From: Bretschneidera sinensis
Taxonomy: Eukaryota > Streptophyta > Magnoliopsida > Brassicales > Akaniaceae
Length of the DNA stretch: 64,000 nucleotides
Reading direction: 5' to 3'
NCBI GenBank assembly: GCA_023935145.1
Contig: CM043700.1
Location: forward strand, 26,134,001-26,198,000
Shown here: positions 47,420 to 59,640 of the stretch, one piece after another
Position numbering within the stretch: position 1 is the stretch's first letter
Layout of the letters: every line of letters begins with the position of its first letter
Made by a program: the position numbers and the translations under genes
The notes under the pieces: generated by a model
Database searches by the model: none
What the model was told of the DNA's origin: nothing
What the model saw: only the letters and a program-made list of their open reading frames with translations

Positions 47420-50400
47420 ATGGCTGAATCGGACTTACCGCACCGACAGAGCACACACCAGAAGCCCTTATATTGCAAGTATTGTCATTCACAAGGGCAT
47501 GAATTGCTCAAATGTCCTTCTCGTCTATGTAAAGTCTGCAGAGAACCGGGTCACTATCTTGCAGACTGCCTTAAACTTTCATCTGGAAATCAGTCAAATG
47601 GGAACCAATATCACTCTCGAGGCTCATACAATTGGTCATATTCCAAGCCAAAGAATACTGCTGCTGTAACCACTGATGCTACACCAACTTCATCCAACTC
47701 TCCACCTGATTGGAGTGGTTTCTGCACCATTCTTACCGATGCTCTAAATAAAATCGGTAACAATATAGCCATGTCAACTACACCAGGTACATCCCGATGG
47801 TATTTCGATCCTGCTTGTTGCAATCACATGACTTCTGATGCCTCTATTTTTTCCTCTAAAACCCGTGATGAGCATGCGCCTACTATTCACACTGCCAATG
47901 GATCAAATATGCTGGTCAGCCATACTGGACATGTTGATAGTTCTCATTTGTCTCTCCCTGACACATATTTAGTTTCTAATCTTACGCTTAACCTTATATC
48001 TGTTGGACAACTATGTGATCTTGGACTTGATGTGCATTTTTCTTCTACTGGTTGTCGTGTGCAGGACCCTCAGACAGGAAAACTCCTTGGAACCGGCCGT
48101 AAAGTTGGACGCCTCTTTGAGCTCACTCATCTCCAAGTCCCATCCTCACCACCACCAAATCAATCAGCCGCATCCATCCCAGCACTCTCACCTGTGGAAT
48201 TGTGGCACTCTCGGTTAGGTCACACTTCATCTAGCCCTCTACGTTCTCTTATTTCTAGTGGTCAGTTAGGTTCACTTCAGCATGAGTCTTTTCATTGTAT
48301 TCATTATCAACTTGCAAAACAATCAGCTTTACCTTTTAATGAGAGTCAGTCTGTTTCCCTTGCACCTTTTGATTTAGTACATTCTGACGTTTGGGGGCCT
48401 TTTCCTCATGCATCAATGGGTGGTGCTCGTTATTTTGTTATATTTGTGGATGACTATTCTCGTTATACTTGGTTGTTTCTTATGAAAAGCAGATCTGAAC
48501 TCTTTCAAATATATTCTGATTTTTCTTCTCTGGTTCAAACTCAATTCTCTCGGAATATCAAAATTTTTCGTTCAGATAATGCAATGGAATATAAAGACCA
48601 TGCTTTTCTAAACCTACTTCACAAAAATGGCACGTTCCCCCACCACTCGTGCCCTGGAACCTCCCAACAAAATGGACGATCTGAACGCAAACATCGACAT
48701 ATTCTTGACACCGTTCGTGCTCTACTCATTTCGTCATCATGTCCTGAACGTTTCTGGGGTGAAGCTGCATTTACCGCAGTATACACAATCAATCGTGTCC
48801 CTTCCACTACAATCCAAAATCAATCTCCATTCGAGCGCCTTTTCGGTAAACCTCCTGATTACTCTAACCTCATAGTCTTTGGTTGCGCTTGTTTTGTTCT
48901 TCTCAAACCACATGAACACAACAAATTATAACCAAGGGCTCATCTGTGTTGTTTCATTGGATATGGTATTGAACATAAGGGCTATCGATGTTGGGATCCT
49001 ATTTCTAAAACTCTTCGTATCTCTCGTCATGTCATTTTTTGGGAACATCAAATGTTTTCTTCCTTACTGTCATTTGACATATCAACCATCACTAACTCCA
49101 GATTCTTTACTGATCCATCTATTAAGTTATTTCCTGAGAATCCAGTTTCAGGTACTGTTGAGTCCACCTCCGAATCACCAGCTGATATCACCCCTTCCGT
49201 TCCAGAACCACCAGTTGATCCTACCTCTCCAGACCCAGATCCAGTTCCAGCTCCAGAACCATCAGCTGACCTTACCTCTCTGACTCAATCGGTCGTGCCC
49301 GAGGATATTCCTATGTCTGATGAGTCTGCACCGACTCCCTCTGAGAGCCATCCTCCAGATCACCCCCGCAGATCTACCAGGGTAACTCACCCCCCTTCTC
49401 ATCTTGTTGATTACCATTGTGATTATCATTGTTTTTCCACTATACTTCATCTGCATGAGCCTCAATCCTATAAGGAGGCTAGTACTAATCCTCTTTGGCA
49501 GAAAGCAATGGATGAAGAACTTCAGGCCCTAGCTAAAACTCATACATGGGATATTGTTGATCTACCCCCTGGAAAAACTCCTATTGGGTGCAAATGGGTG
49601 TTTAAGATCAAGACACTTTCTGATGGCTCTATTGAACGATATAAAGCCCGACTTGTTGCCAAGGGATTTACTCAGGAATATGGCATTGACAATAAAGAGA
49701 CATTTGCTCCAGTGGCAAGGCTCACATCTGTCCGTACACTCATTGCTGTCGCCGCCATTCGAAGATGGACTTTATTTCAAATGGATGTCAAAAATGCATT
49801 TCTGAATGGGGAACTTCTTGAGGAAGTCTATATGCATACACCTCCCGGCTTGGATGCCACTCGAAACAAAGTTTGTCGCCTTCGTCGTGCCTTATATGGT
49901 TTAAAACAAGCTCCACGTGCCTGGTTTGCCAAATTCAGCACCACCATTCATCAGTTTGGGTTCACACCGAGTGCTCATGATTCGGCTCTGTTTATCCGCC
50001 ATACTGCCAACGGTATTATCCTTTTTTTACTGTACGTGGATGATATGGTTATTACTGGAGATGATCCACATAGTATTTCTGAACTCAAAAAGTTTCTCAG
50101 TGGCCAATTCGAGATGAAAGATCTTGGCGTGCTCACCTATTTTCTTGGCCTCGAAGTCTCATCTAATTCTGATGGATTTTTTCTCTCTCAGGCCAAATAT
50201 GCCTCGGATCTCCTTTCCAAGGCTGGGATCACTGACTCAACCACTGCCACTACTCCTCTCGAGCCAAATGTCAAACTTACCCCACTCGATGGTTCATCTC
50301 TTCAGGATGCCACTCTATATCGCCAACTGGTTGGAAGTCTTGTATATCTTACTGTCACTCGCCCTGACATTGCCTATGCCGTTCATCAGGTCAGTCGGTT

Positions 50401-50986
50401 CTTGTCCGCTCCTCGGACCACCCATTACTTAGCTGTTCTTCGCATTCTTCGGTATGTCAAGGGTACTTTATTTCATGGGCTTCATTTGTCAGCACAGTCT
50501 GCCCCTGTTTTACAAGCCTATTTTGATTCCGATTGGGCCGGAGACCCCACCGACAGACGTTCAACCACTGGTTACTGTTTCTTTTTGGGCAATTCTCTCA
50601 TTTCCTGGCGTAGTAAGAAACAAACTGTGGTTGCTCGCTCTAGTACTGAAGCTGAATATCGTGCCATGGCTGATGCAACTCAAGAACTTCTCTGGCTTCG
50701 ATGGTTACTCGCTGACATGGGTATCTCTTCTCCTACTGCCACTATCCTACACTGTGATAACAGGAGTGCTATTCAGATCGCTCATAATGATGTCTTCCAC
50801 GAACGTACAAAACACATCAAGAATTATATCCACTTCATCCGTGATCACATTCTCCAGAATACGGTTCGTCTACAATCCGTCAGTTCAGCCGATCAGACAG
50901 CTGACATTTTCACTAAAGCTCATCCACCCGGACGCTTTCACTCTCTGGTTTCCAAACTCAAGTTCACCTCTCACTTACCGCCTTGA
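47420..50986 (+). pseudogene. Copia pol polyprotein of element F, one nonsense codon
   Basis: Same order and length as the element E polyprotein: two CCHC knuckles, protease, pre-integrase, integrase, YVDD reverse transcriptase, RNase H, and no capsid domain. The frame is continuous except for TAA at 48929-48931 (codon 504, CAA in element E), just after the integrase core. Other notable changes against E: the protease motif reads D-P-A where E has D-S-A, and the pre-integrase CIHC reads CIHY, removing a zinc ligand. The first part (47420-48931) and second part (from 49052) could each be translated only separately. Confidence 0.94.
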
Positions 50987-50999
50987 GTTTGAGGGGGGA

Positions 51000-51168
51000 T
51001 GTTAATGTATTATAGTTATAGTTAATGTATTATATCCCACATTGGTTGTGTATAGCTTTGCCTCTCCTATTGACTTGTATAAATATGATAGCTCCCTTGT
51101 AAGTAAATTACACCATTCAATACAATTCTTCTCTTTTTACTGTCTCACTTCCTCTCTTAAATTCAACA
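51000..51168 (+). repeat. 3' LTR of element F
   Basis: 169 bp; differs from the 5' LTR by one base at CCTCTCC and two in the TTTTTACTGTC stretch. Followed by TTCCC. Confidence 0.96.
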
Positions 51169-51544
51169 TTCCCAAATGCTCTTTTTTATTATATTTATCA
51201 CAATGAAGGAAGATAAATTTTTTTTTAATGAAAGCTCATTGTGAACATGAAAAAACAATAATTCCACGTCCGTTTTTCGAGACAGCACATACTTTGTGCC
51301 TTTCATTCCACTTGAGAAAAAAGCTGCTTCCATGGAAGAATTAATCTAAACATAGAATCTTAAGTTTTCAAATCACATAGAATCTACAGTTTTCTAGTCA
51401 CATATGCATTTCCTGCAATCAAAGCAAGAATGCTGATATGGGAATGCAAAAAGAGGCATTCTCGTTTCTTGCATCAATTGTATCAGAAAAGAAGCTATTA
51501 TCCAAACTGAATTGTGATATTGAAATTATTCATCTACCAAAGTT
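51169..51544. other. Intergenic DNA between elements F and B
   Basis: About 375 bp with no gene or repeat recognised. Confidence 0.5.
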
Positions 51545-51820
51545 CAGAAGTAATAGAAATACCATTTAGAAGCGAAGCAGGAACACAAATCCACATGTCA
51601 TTAGTCCATTTAATACACACAATGACCATCAAGGAAAACAAAGGTAGTACAAACTAAAACACAAAATTGAACATTATAAAATAGGCATAATTTGATTTAA
51701 CATAGGACCTTATACAAACAAAGATAGAAATAATCCAAAAAGAATTCTTCCCTCACCTGAAACTTATTAAAATTTGACTTGACCTCCCTCCCTCTCAATG
51801 ACCAATCCAGCCACTGAATT
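51545..51820. repeat. Left copy of the 276-bp direct repeat flanking element B
   Basis: Matches 59160-59435 over its full length with about a dozen substitutions; both start CAGAAGTA and end CCACTGAATT. It ends exactly at the first base of element B's 5' LTR. The minus strand contains the same CAG|GTGAG exon end as the right copy. Confidence 0.95.
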
Positions 51821-52420
51821 TGTAATAAATTCAAGCATTAATTGTGGCTATTAAATGGAGGTAGATGTAATAAATTCAAGCATTAATTGTGGCAAAGTGG
51901 AGGTAATTATGCTCCACTAAGAATTAATTGTGGCCAAATTAATTCAGTTATTCTTAGTGCATTTCTCCTATAAATATGATAACTATAGAGCATATAAAAA
52001 GTTAGAGTGTTAGAAAGAAAACACAAGGTGTATGCTTAAGGCATTGGTTCATATTCTCAATGGTTGTATTGAGAGTATAAGGTATATGTAACTAATCTAT
52101 ATATGGTCCATGTTTAACCCTTTGGCCATCTATTGATTGTGGTAACAAGTATATGGAATACAGACGGACGTTCTTGATGAAAAAACGTGTATAAATACAG
52201 GTTTGGTCCCTAGACTCGTTACTACTCATTTTTCTTTCATACACCATCAAATTGAAGAGAGTTCTGAGAGTCTAGAAGAACCAATATCGAGAGAATAACG
52301 GATTGTGTAAGTAAAAAGCTTCAATGGTCGGAGGTATGTTTACGGTCTTTATAATTCCGCATTTAATCTATATGATATTTAAGTTGTTTAACATGTTTAG
52401 ATTATATTTAAGTTCTAACA
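51821..52420 (+). repeat. Truncated 5' LTR of element B
   Basis: Begins TGTAATAAATTCAAGC and ends TCTAACA. It aligns with the 3' LTR from 58556 onward. The U3 part contains short repeats built on 'taataaattcaagcattaa'. Confidence 0.93.
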
Positions 52421-52422
52421 TT

Positions 52423-52434
52423 TGGTATCAAAGC
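52423..52434 (+). other. Primer-binding site of element B
   Basis: TGGTATCAAAGC follows the LTR after two bases, one base away from TGGTATCAGAGC. Confidence 0.88.
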
Positions 52435-54038
52435 ACTGTTTGCCTCGGCCTTGAAGTATTAAGCAATCTGTAATACTTTTGATTTATACCCGAAAAATAA
52501 TTTGATTTCAAAGTTTGTTTTTTGATTTTTTTTTATGGAAAATAATGTTAGAAATCATTAGGAAATTTGATTTCTAGTATTTTTGAGTTTTAAAAATCTT
52601 GTCTTGGTATCCTGGAAGCCAAGATTTAGTTGGATTTTGAAAACGGGTCAAAAACGACCCGACTGAAGGTTGAAGACAATCGGTTTAGGAAAATATCTTG
52701 CAATTTTCAAATTCGGTAATTTTCCAGAAATACTATGTATATTTGGAAGTTCAAGATTTTTTGCCTAGTTTTATGGATTTTCACTATATTGCATATGATT
52801 TGTAATTATATGCAAAAATAAAGTTAATGAACCCTTATAAGTATTTATTTTATTTATGTGCTTAAAATTGTGTGTTATGTATGTATAACTTTTTTTTTTT
52901 TAGTTATGCATGCAATTTGAGTTTAAATAGTTTTAGTGCATAAATAATTTAATGTTGGGCATGTATTTTTAATTTTGGTGATTATTTTGCTCAAATTAAG
53001 ATTATGCATATATACTATTTATGTTAGTTCTATATATACAATTTGATTAAATACTCATTTTTTTGCATGTTTTTTGTTTTTCAAATTCATGCTTTTAGAA
53101 TGAGTTTATTTTATGCAATGAATTAAATTAAGTGCATAATATTATGTTTAATTATGCAATTTATGTTTTATTTATGATAATTTTATTTACATATGATAAC
53201 ATATTATTAAGTTTAGATATTGTTAGATTATGTAAACTTAGGTTAGTCTTATAAAACTTAATTTGTGCATAACATAATAAGGTTCATAATATATTAATAT
53301 GAACAATTAAGTTAAAAAATTTTAATAATTCATAAACAATTTGTAGTTGGCATAAGACAACATTATTTGAGACAATGCTCTGTTTAAGGATTCTGGTTTT
53401 TAATGAGACTTTGTTCCGACCAATTATCCTGGGAGTACTCTTAGTGATTGCCTATTGTGTTACTGCGTAATTGTTCTTAGGCATTAAGTAGAGCCTAAAA
53501 TATAGTAAATATAAATGTCTAGTGAATCATATAATTTTAAATATTTAAGGAGTAGTCACAACATCTTTAATTATATAAAATTATATATTAAGTGGATTAG
53601 GATCACTTAATGGACATTAATTGTAATTAATTATATAAATGTAATGATTTTACCTCACGGGGATTTTATTATGTTAATATAATTAATTGGGATAATATAT
53701 TAAAATTAGTTTTTCTTAATTTACCCATAAGAGTTAAGAAGAATTAATTTAATAGTTTTATCATAAAGTTTAAAGATAGAAAAACATCAAACTGTAATCA
53801 TAGTATATATTATGAATTTAGTAAAAATAGTTTGATAAAATCAATCATAAAGTATAAAGAATCTTATTAAATTAAAATTTTAGCCCACAGGTAATTTTAA
53901 TGAAATTAGATTCAATTTCAGCATGTTTTTACATTGGTAAAACATGCAATTTAGAAAATTACACCTCAAATCTTGACATAAACTTTTGGACTTTAGGCAA
54001 TTTCTCAACCCACTAGTTTTTCTGATATCCGTTGTGAC

Positions 54039-57000
54039 ATACCCGAACTTAGGGGAGATAACTATAAGGTATGGAAGGAGAGGATTCTCCTCCATCTAGG
54101 GTGGATGGACATAGATTATGCTATTAGGAAGGACGAACCACCTGCAACTGCCGATAACAGCACTCCAGATACGGTCACGCTATATGAGCGGTGGGAACGA
54201 TCTAACCGGCTCAGCGTGATGTTTATCAAGACTAAGATAACTGCTGCTATACGTGATTCTGTCGACCAGCATGAGAAAATCTGTGATTTGCTGAAAGCCA
54301 TTGACAATCAATTCATCACTTCAGAAAAGGCATTGGCAACCACCCTGATAATGAGATTATCATCCCTCAGACTCATCAGTGTAAAAGGTGTACGCGAGCA
54401 CATAATGCAAATGCGTGACATTACGGCTCAACTTAAGAAACTCGAGGTTGATATGTCGGAGTCTTTCCTAGTGCACTACATTTTGAACACCCTTCTAACT
54501 CAGTACGGGGCTTTCAAAATCTCGTACAACACACATAAAGACAAATAGTCAATCAATGAATTAATGACCATGTGTGTTCAAGAAAAAGAGAGACTTGTGA
54601 TGGAACTGGGTGAGAGTGCAATGCTGACTACTACCCGTTGGAATGACAAAGCTAAACCTATCAAATCTCAAGCCAATCACAAAGCCAATCAGAAGGGGAG
54701 AGGTAAAATACCACCTCAAGCTGATATCAAGAAAGAAGAAAAGTGTTTCTTTTGTAAAAAGAAGGAACATATGAAGAATGAATGCATCAAATTCCAAAAA
54801 TGGCTTGAGAAGAAAGGTAATCCAACCTGGTTTGTTTGTTATGAATCTAATATGGTTAATGTTAATATTAACACCTGGTGGATTGATTCTAGATCTACAA
54901 TCCATATTGTAAACTCCTTGCAGGGTATGCAAAATCTAAGGAAGCCAGTGGGAAGTGAGCAAAACATCTTATCAGGCAATAAGATGGGCTCACATGTGGA
55001 GGTGATTGGAACTTGCGTTTTAACTTTAAGTAGTGGCTTTATTTTAAAATTAGAAAGGACATTTTATGTACCAAGTTTTTCACGAAACTTGATTTTGTTT
55101 CCAGACTTGTGCCATTTGGATATTCCTTTAATTTTCAAGACACATCTTTCAGTTTATTTTATAAAACTGATTGTGTTCGGAATGGTATTTTGTCTGATGG
55201 TCTTTATCGTCTTTATTTACTAAATGATGCCACTTTTAGTTCAATGCATGTTCAAACTGCCGTTAAAAGATGTAATATTAACAATGACTCCTCTATGTTA
55301 TGGCCCCGGAGATTAGGACATATCTCCATACAAAGAATTAAAAGATTAGTGAATGAAGGGGTACTTAGTACTCTAGATTATACTAATTTTGAGACTTGTG
55401 TGGACTGCATTAAGGGAAAGCAGACCAACAAGTCCAAGAAAGGTGCTAATAGGAGTTCAGACATATTAGAAATCATTCATACTGATATATTTTGTCCAGA
55501 CATGGATGCACATGGTCAAAAATATTTCGTCACCTTTATCGATGATTACTCACGATATATGTATATCTATTTGCTACATAAGAAAAATGAAGCATTGGAT
55601 GCCTTCAAAGTCTTTAAGACTGAAGTTGAGAACTAATTCGGAAAGCAAATACAAATTATGAGATCCGATAGAGGTGGAGAATATTATGGTAGATACACAG
55701 AAAGTGGACAAGCACCTAGTCTTTTTGCTAAGTTTCTTCAAGAACATGGGACTGTTGCCCAATACACCATGCCTGGTTCCCCGGACCAGAATGGTGTTGC
55801 AGAAAGAATAAACCCAACATTGATGGACATGGTGCGGAGTATGCTTAGAAACTCTAACCTTCCTACATCCTTGTGGACTGAAGCACTAAAGATGGCTGCG
55901 TATATATTAAACCGAGTTCCAACCAAGGCTGTTCCCAAAACACCATTTGAATTATGGAAAGGTTGGAAACTGAGTTTGCGACATATGCGCGTTTAGGGAT
56001 GTCCATCTGAGGTGAGGATTTATAACCCACAAAAGAAGAAACTGGATCCGAGAACCATTAGTGGGTATTTTGTTGGATATGCCGAAAGGTCCAAGGGTTA
56101 CAGGTTTTATTGTCCAACTCATGCTACTAGGATTGTGGAATCAAGAAACACTAAGTTTCTAGAGAATGACATGATTAGTGGGAGGGATCAGTTCAGGAAC
56201 TTAGTTCCTGCACATGATCATACAAAACCTGCACATGATCATACAGAATCTCAATCTTCATCAAATGATAGATTGGTTATAGTTCATAGCACGCCTCAAA
56301 TACAAGCTCGTGTTGACCAATCGATCATTGAGGTTCCACAAGCTGCTGACAACACTCTAATAGATCAAGCAGTTCAGGAAATACCATAAGCTCCTGAACA
56401 ACCAGTTGAACCACAAGCTCCCATGGGAGACATTGGTACAACATTAAGAAAATCTACTAGAAACAGGAGATCAGCAATTCCTAGTTATTACATTGTGTAT
56501 CTACAAGAATTTGACTATAATTTTGGAGCCGAAAATGATCCATAAACTTTTTTACAGGCCATGAGTTGCAAAGGGTCAACCTTGTGGCACAATGTCATGA
56601 AGGAAGAGATGAATTCCATGAAAAACAACAGAGTCTGAGATCTTGTAGAGTTGCCTAATGGGGCGAAAGCCAATGGTTGCAAATGGGTCTTTATGACCAA
56701 GAAAGATACATTAGGCAACATTGAGAGATACAAAGCGAGACTCATTGCTAAGGGATTTATTCAAAAAGAAGGAATCGATTACACGGAGACTTTCTCTCCT
56801 GTATCTAAGAAAGATTCTCTTTGTATTATTTTGGCATTAGTTGCTCATTTTGACCTTGAGATGCAACAAATGGATGTGAAAACCGCATTTCTTAATGGAG
56901 ATTTGGAGGAGGAGGTTTATATGAAACAACCTGAAGGTTTCTCCTCTAATGATGGTGAGCATTTTGTTTGCAAGCTTAAGAAATCCATATATTATTTAAA

Positions 57001-58108
57001 ACAAGCCTCCCGTTAATGGTATTTTAAATTCCATGAAGTAATTTCTTCATTCGGTTTTGTTGAAAACCCCATGGATCAATGTATATACCAGAAGGTCAGT
57101 GGGAGTAAAATTTGTTTTCTTGTTTTATATGTGGACAATATTTTACTTGCAACCAATGATAAGGGCTTGTTGCATGAGATGAAATAATTTCTCTCTAAAA
57201 ATTTTGATATGAAAGATATGGGTGAGGCATCTTATTTCATTGGCATTGAGATCCATAGAGATAGATCTCGAGGTGTTTTAGGTATGTCATAAGAAACCTA
57301 TATCAATAAAGTTTTAGAGAGATTTCGGATGATAGATTGTTCACCAAGTGTAGCTCCCATTGTGAAGGGTGATAGGTTCAATTTGAACCAATGCCGGAAG
57401 AATGATTTTGAGAGGGAATCCATGAAGAACATTCCATATGCTTCTGCAGTCGGAAGCCTTATGTATGCTCAGGTCAGCACTAGACCTGACATTGCATTTG
57501 TTGTAGGGATGCTAGGGCGATATCAGAGTAACCTAGGTATAGACCACTGGAGAGTTGCAAAGAATGTAATGAGGTATCTTCAAGGAACTAAAGACTACAA
57601 GCTTATATATAGACAGACGAAAAATCTGGATGTGATTGGCTACTCTGATTCAGACTTTGCTGGCTGTGTTGATTCACGTAAATCAACATCAGGGTACATT
57701 TTTCTGATGGCCAGTAGAGCTATTTCTTGGAGGAGTGTCAAGCAGACATTGACTACTACTTCTACTATGGAAGCCGAGTTCATCTCCTGTTTTGAGGCCA
57801 CTTCACATAGTGTATGGCTTAGGAGTTTCATTTCTGGGCTTAGAATCATGGATTCTATATTTAGGCCATTGAGAATTCTCTGCGATAATTCAGCTGCTGT
57901 CTTTATGGCTAAGAACAATAAAAGTGGAAGTCGAAGTAAACACATCGACATTAAGTATTTAGCCATAAGAGAACGTGTAAAAGAAAAAAAAATGGTCATT
58001 GAACACATTAGCACTGAATTGGTGATCGCTGATCCTTTGACTAAAGACATGCCACCTCTGAAATTCAAGGATCATGTAGAGAAAATGGGACTTGGTTCCA
58101 CTTTGTAA
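54039..58108 (+). pseudogene. Heavily mutated Copia gag-pol polyprotein of element B
   Basis: Homologous throughout to element A. Gag runs from about 54039 (first ATG 54105), stops at 54546, and resumes to a CCHC knuckle CFFCKKKEHMKNEC. A one-base loss near 55095 shifts the frame. In the downstream frame stops occur at 55634, 55994, 56387, 56543, 56636, 57014, 57185 and 57290. The reverse-transcriptase motif reads Y-V-D-N (57128-57139), so the second catalytic Asp is lost. RNase H (to 58108) is intact. Compared with element A, seven of the nine stops are C-to-T or G-to-A changes. Confidence 0.93.
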
Positions 58109-58404
58109 GTGTATACATACAGTTTATTAATGAAACTCTTACATATTTAGATGTTTTCTCATATTCATGTACACCTTAATTTCTTTGAGAAAATTCATCT
58201 GTAAAGGACCAAGAATAAACATAGGGTTTATTCATTAAGAAATGTTACCACATGAAGAATAATACTTGAGGAACTAAATGCATCGTTATACATGGAAGGT
58301 AATACTCACTCTTAGAGGAGTTATCGCCTTGATTCATGTATTTACTTCTTAAAAATACATCAATGGGTTTAAGTTAGGTTAAACATATGGACCAAGTGGG
58401 AGAA

Positions 58405-59159
58405 TGTAATAAATTCATGATGGCCATTAAGTGGAGGTCATTTCAATATAGTGGAGTCAATTGTGGCCATTAAGTGAAGGCCATTAAGCTCCACAAAGAA
58501 TTAATTGTGGCCAAATTAATTCAAGCATTAATTGTGGCAATTATGTGGAGGTAGATGTAATAAATTCAAGCATTAATTGTAGCAATTAAATGGAGGTAGA
58601 TTTAATAAATTCAAGCATTAATTGTGGCAATTAAGTGGAGGCAATTATGCTCCACTAAGAATTAATTGTGGCCAAATTAATTCAATTATTCTTAGTGCAT
58701 TTCTCTTATAAATAGGATAACCATAGAGCATATAAAAAGTTAGAGTGTTAGAGAGAAAACACAAGGTGTATGCTTAAGGCATTAGTTCATATTCTCAATG
58801 GTTGTATTGAGAGTATAAGGTATATGTAACCAACCTATATATGATCCATGTTTAACCCTTTGGCCATCCATTGATTGTGGTAACAAGTGTATGGAATACG
58901 GATGGACGTTTTTTTATGGAAGAACATGTATAAATACAAGTTTGGTCCCTAGACTCGGTACTACTCATTTTTCTTTCATACACCATCAAATTGAAGAGAG
59001 TTCTGAGAGTCTAGAAGAACCAATATCGAGAGAATAACGGATTGTGTAAGTGAAAAGCTTCAATGGCCGGAGGTATGTTTAAGGTCTTTATAATTCCGCA
59101 TTTAATCTATATGCTATTTAAGTTGTTTAGCATGTTTAGATTATATTTAAGTTATAACA
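58405..59159 (+). repeat. 3' LTR of element B
   Basis: 755 bp, TGTAATAAATTCATG...TATAACA. Its first 300 bp contain three or four diverged copies of a 'ttcaagcattaattgtgg...gtggaggtag' unit of roughly 60-70 bp. The final 450 bp resemble the LTR of element A. Confidence 0.94.
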
Positions 59160-59435
59160 CAGAAGTATTAGAAATACCATTTAGAAGTGAAGCAGGAACA
59201 CAAATCCGCATGTCATTAGTCCATTTAATACACACAATGACCATCAAGGAAAACAAAGGTAGTACAAACTAAAACACAAAATTAAACGTTATAAAATAGG
59301 CATAATTTGATTTACCACAGGACTTTATACAAACAAAGATAGATAGAATCCAAAAAGAATTCTTCCCTCACCTGAAACTTACTAAAATTCGACTTGACCT
59401 CCCTCTCTCTCAATGACCAATCCAGCCACTGAATT
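59160..59435. repeat. Right copy of the 276-bp direct repeat flanking element B
   Basis: Starts right after the 3' LTR and ends CCACTGAATT, after which the host exon text continues without a break (CGCAAACCTC). The continuous side marks this as the copy joined to the original right flank. Confidence 0.95.
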
Positions 59436-59640
59436 CGCAAACCTCTTGGTCTCAGCCTCATCAATATCCACACAAGCCAACCGCTCCCCGCAACAACAAC
59501 ACCACCCACTACATTTCCTCTCCTCACAACACATTTCCCCTTGCCAACCCACCCAAGCCCATACCACCCTCCTTTGTTCCTCGAAACTGACTCTCTAATC
59601 AAACCCACATCAGAGTCCATTCCGCCATTACCACCAACCT
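59372..59640 (-). pseudogene. Unidentified host exon fragment next to element B
   Basis: On the minus strand a protein-like frame reads CVDIDEAETKRFANSVAG and, after a one-base shift at the GAGAGAGAGGGAGG run near 59398, SNFSKFQ, ending at a good donor CAG|GTGAG (59372/59371). GC content and codon use look coding, unlike the neighbouring DNA. I do not recognise the family. Part of this exon and its intron are duplicated at 51545-51820, so element B lies within the exon. With a frameshift and no recognisable partner exons, it is probably a broken gene piece. Confidence 0.5.

Larger units (their letters stand above)
46420..51168 (+). mobile_element. Ty1/copia LTR retrotransposon, element F (sister of E)
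   Basis: A complete 4749-bp insertion. The 169-bp LTRs differ at about three positions and are flanked by the target duplication TTCCC (46415-46419 and 51169-51173). A perfect primer-binding site lies at 46589-46600 and a purine tract at about 50989-50999. Coding sequence is nearly identical to element E, but a single nonsense codon splits it. The leader is longer than E's through extra tandem duplications. As in E, the gag capsid region is absent. Confidence 0.98.
51821..59159 (+). mobile_element. Ty1/copia LTR retrotransposon, element B (hybrid or rearranged)
   Basis: A 7339-bp element of the same family as A. The 5' LTR is 600 bp and the 3' LTR 755 bp; the 5' LTR corresponds to 58556-59159 and lacks the first 151 bp. 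There is no 5-bp target duplication; instead 276-bp direct copies of host sequence flank it. A primer-binding site follows the 5' LTR, and the tract CCAAGTGGGAGAA precedes the 3' LTR. Its coding region has nine nonsense codons, a frameshift and an altered reverse-transcriptase active site, so it is immobile. Confidence 0.95.
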
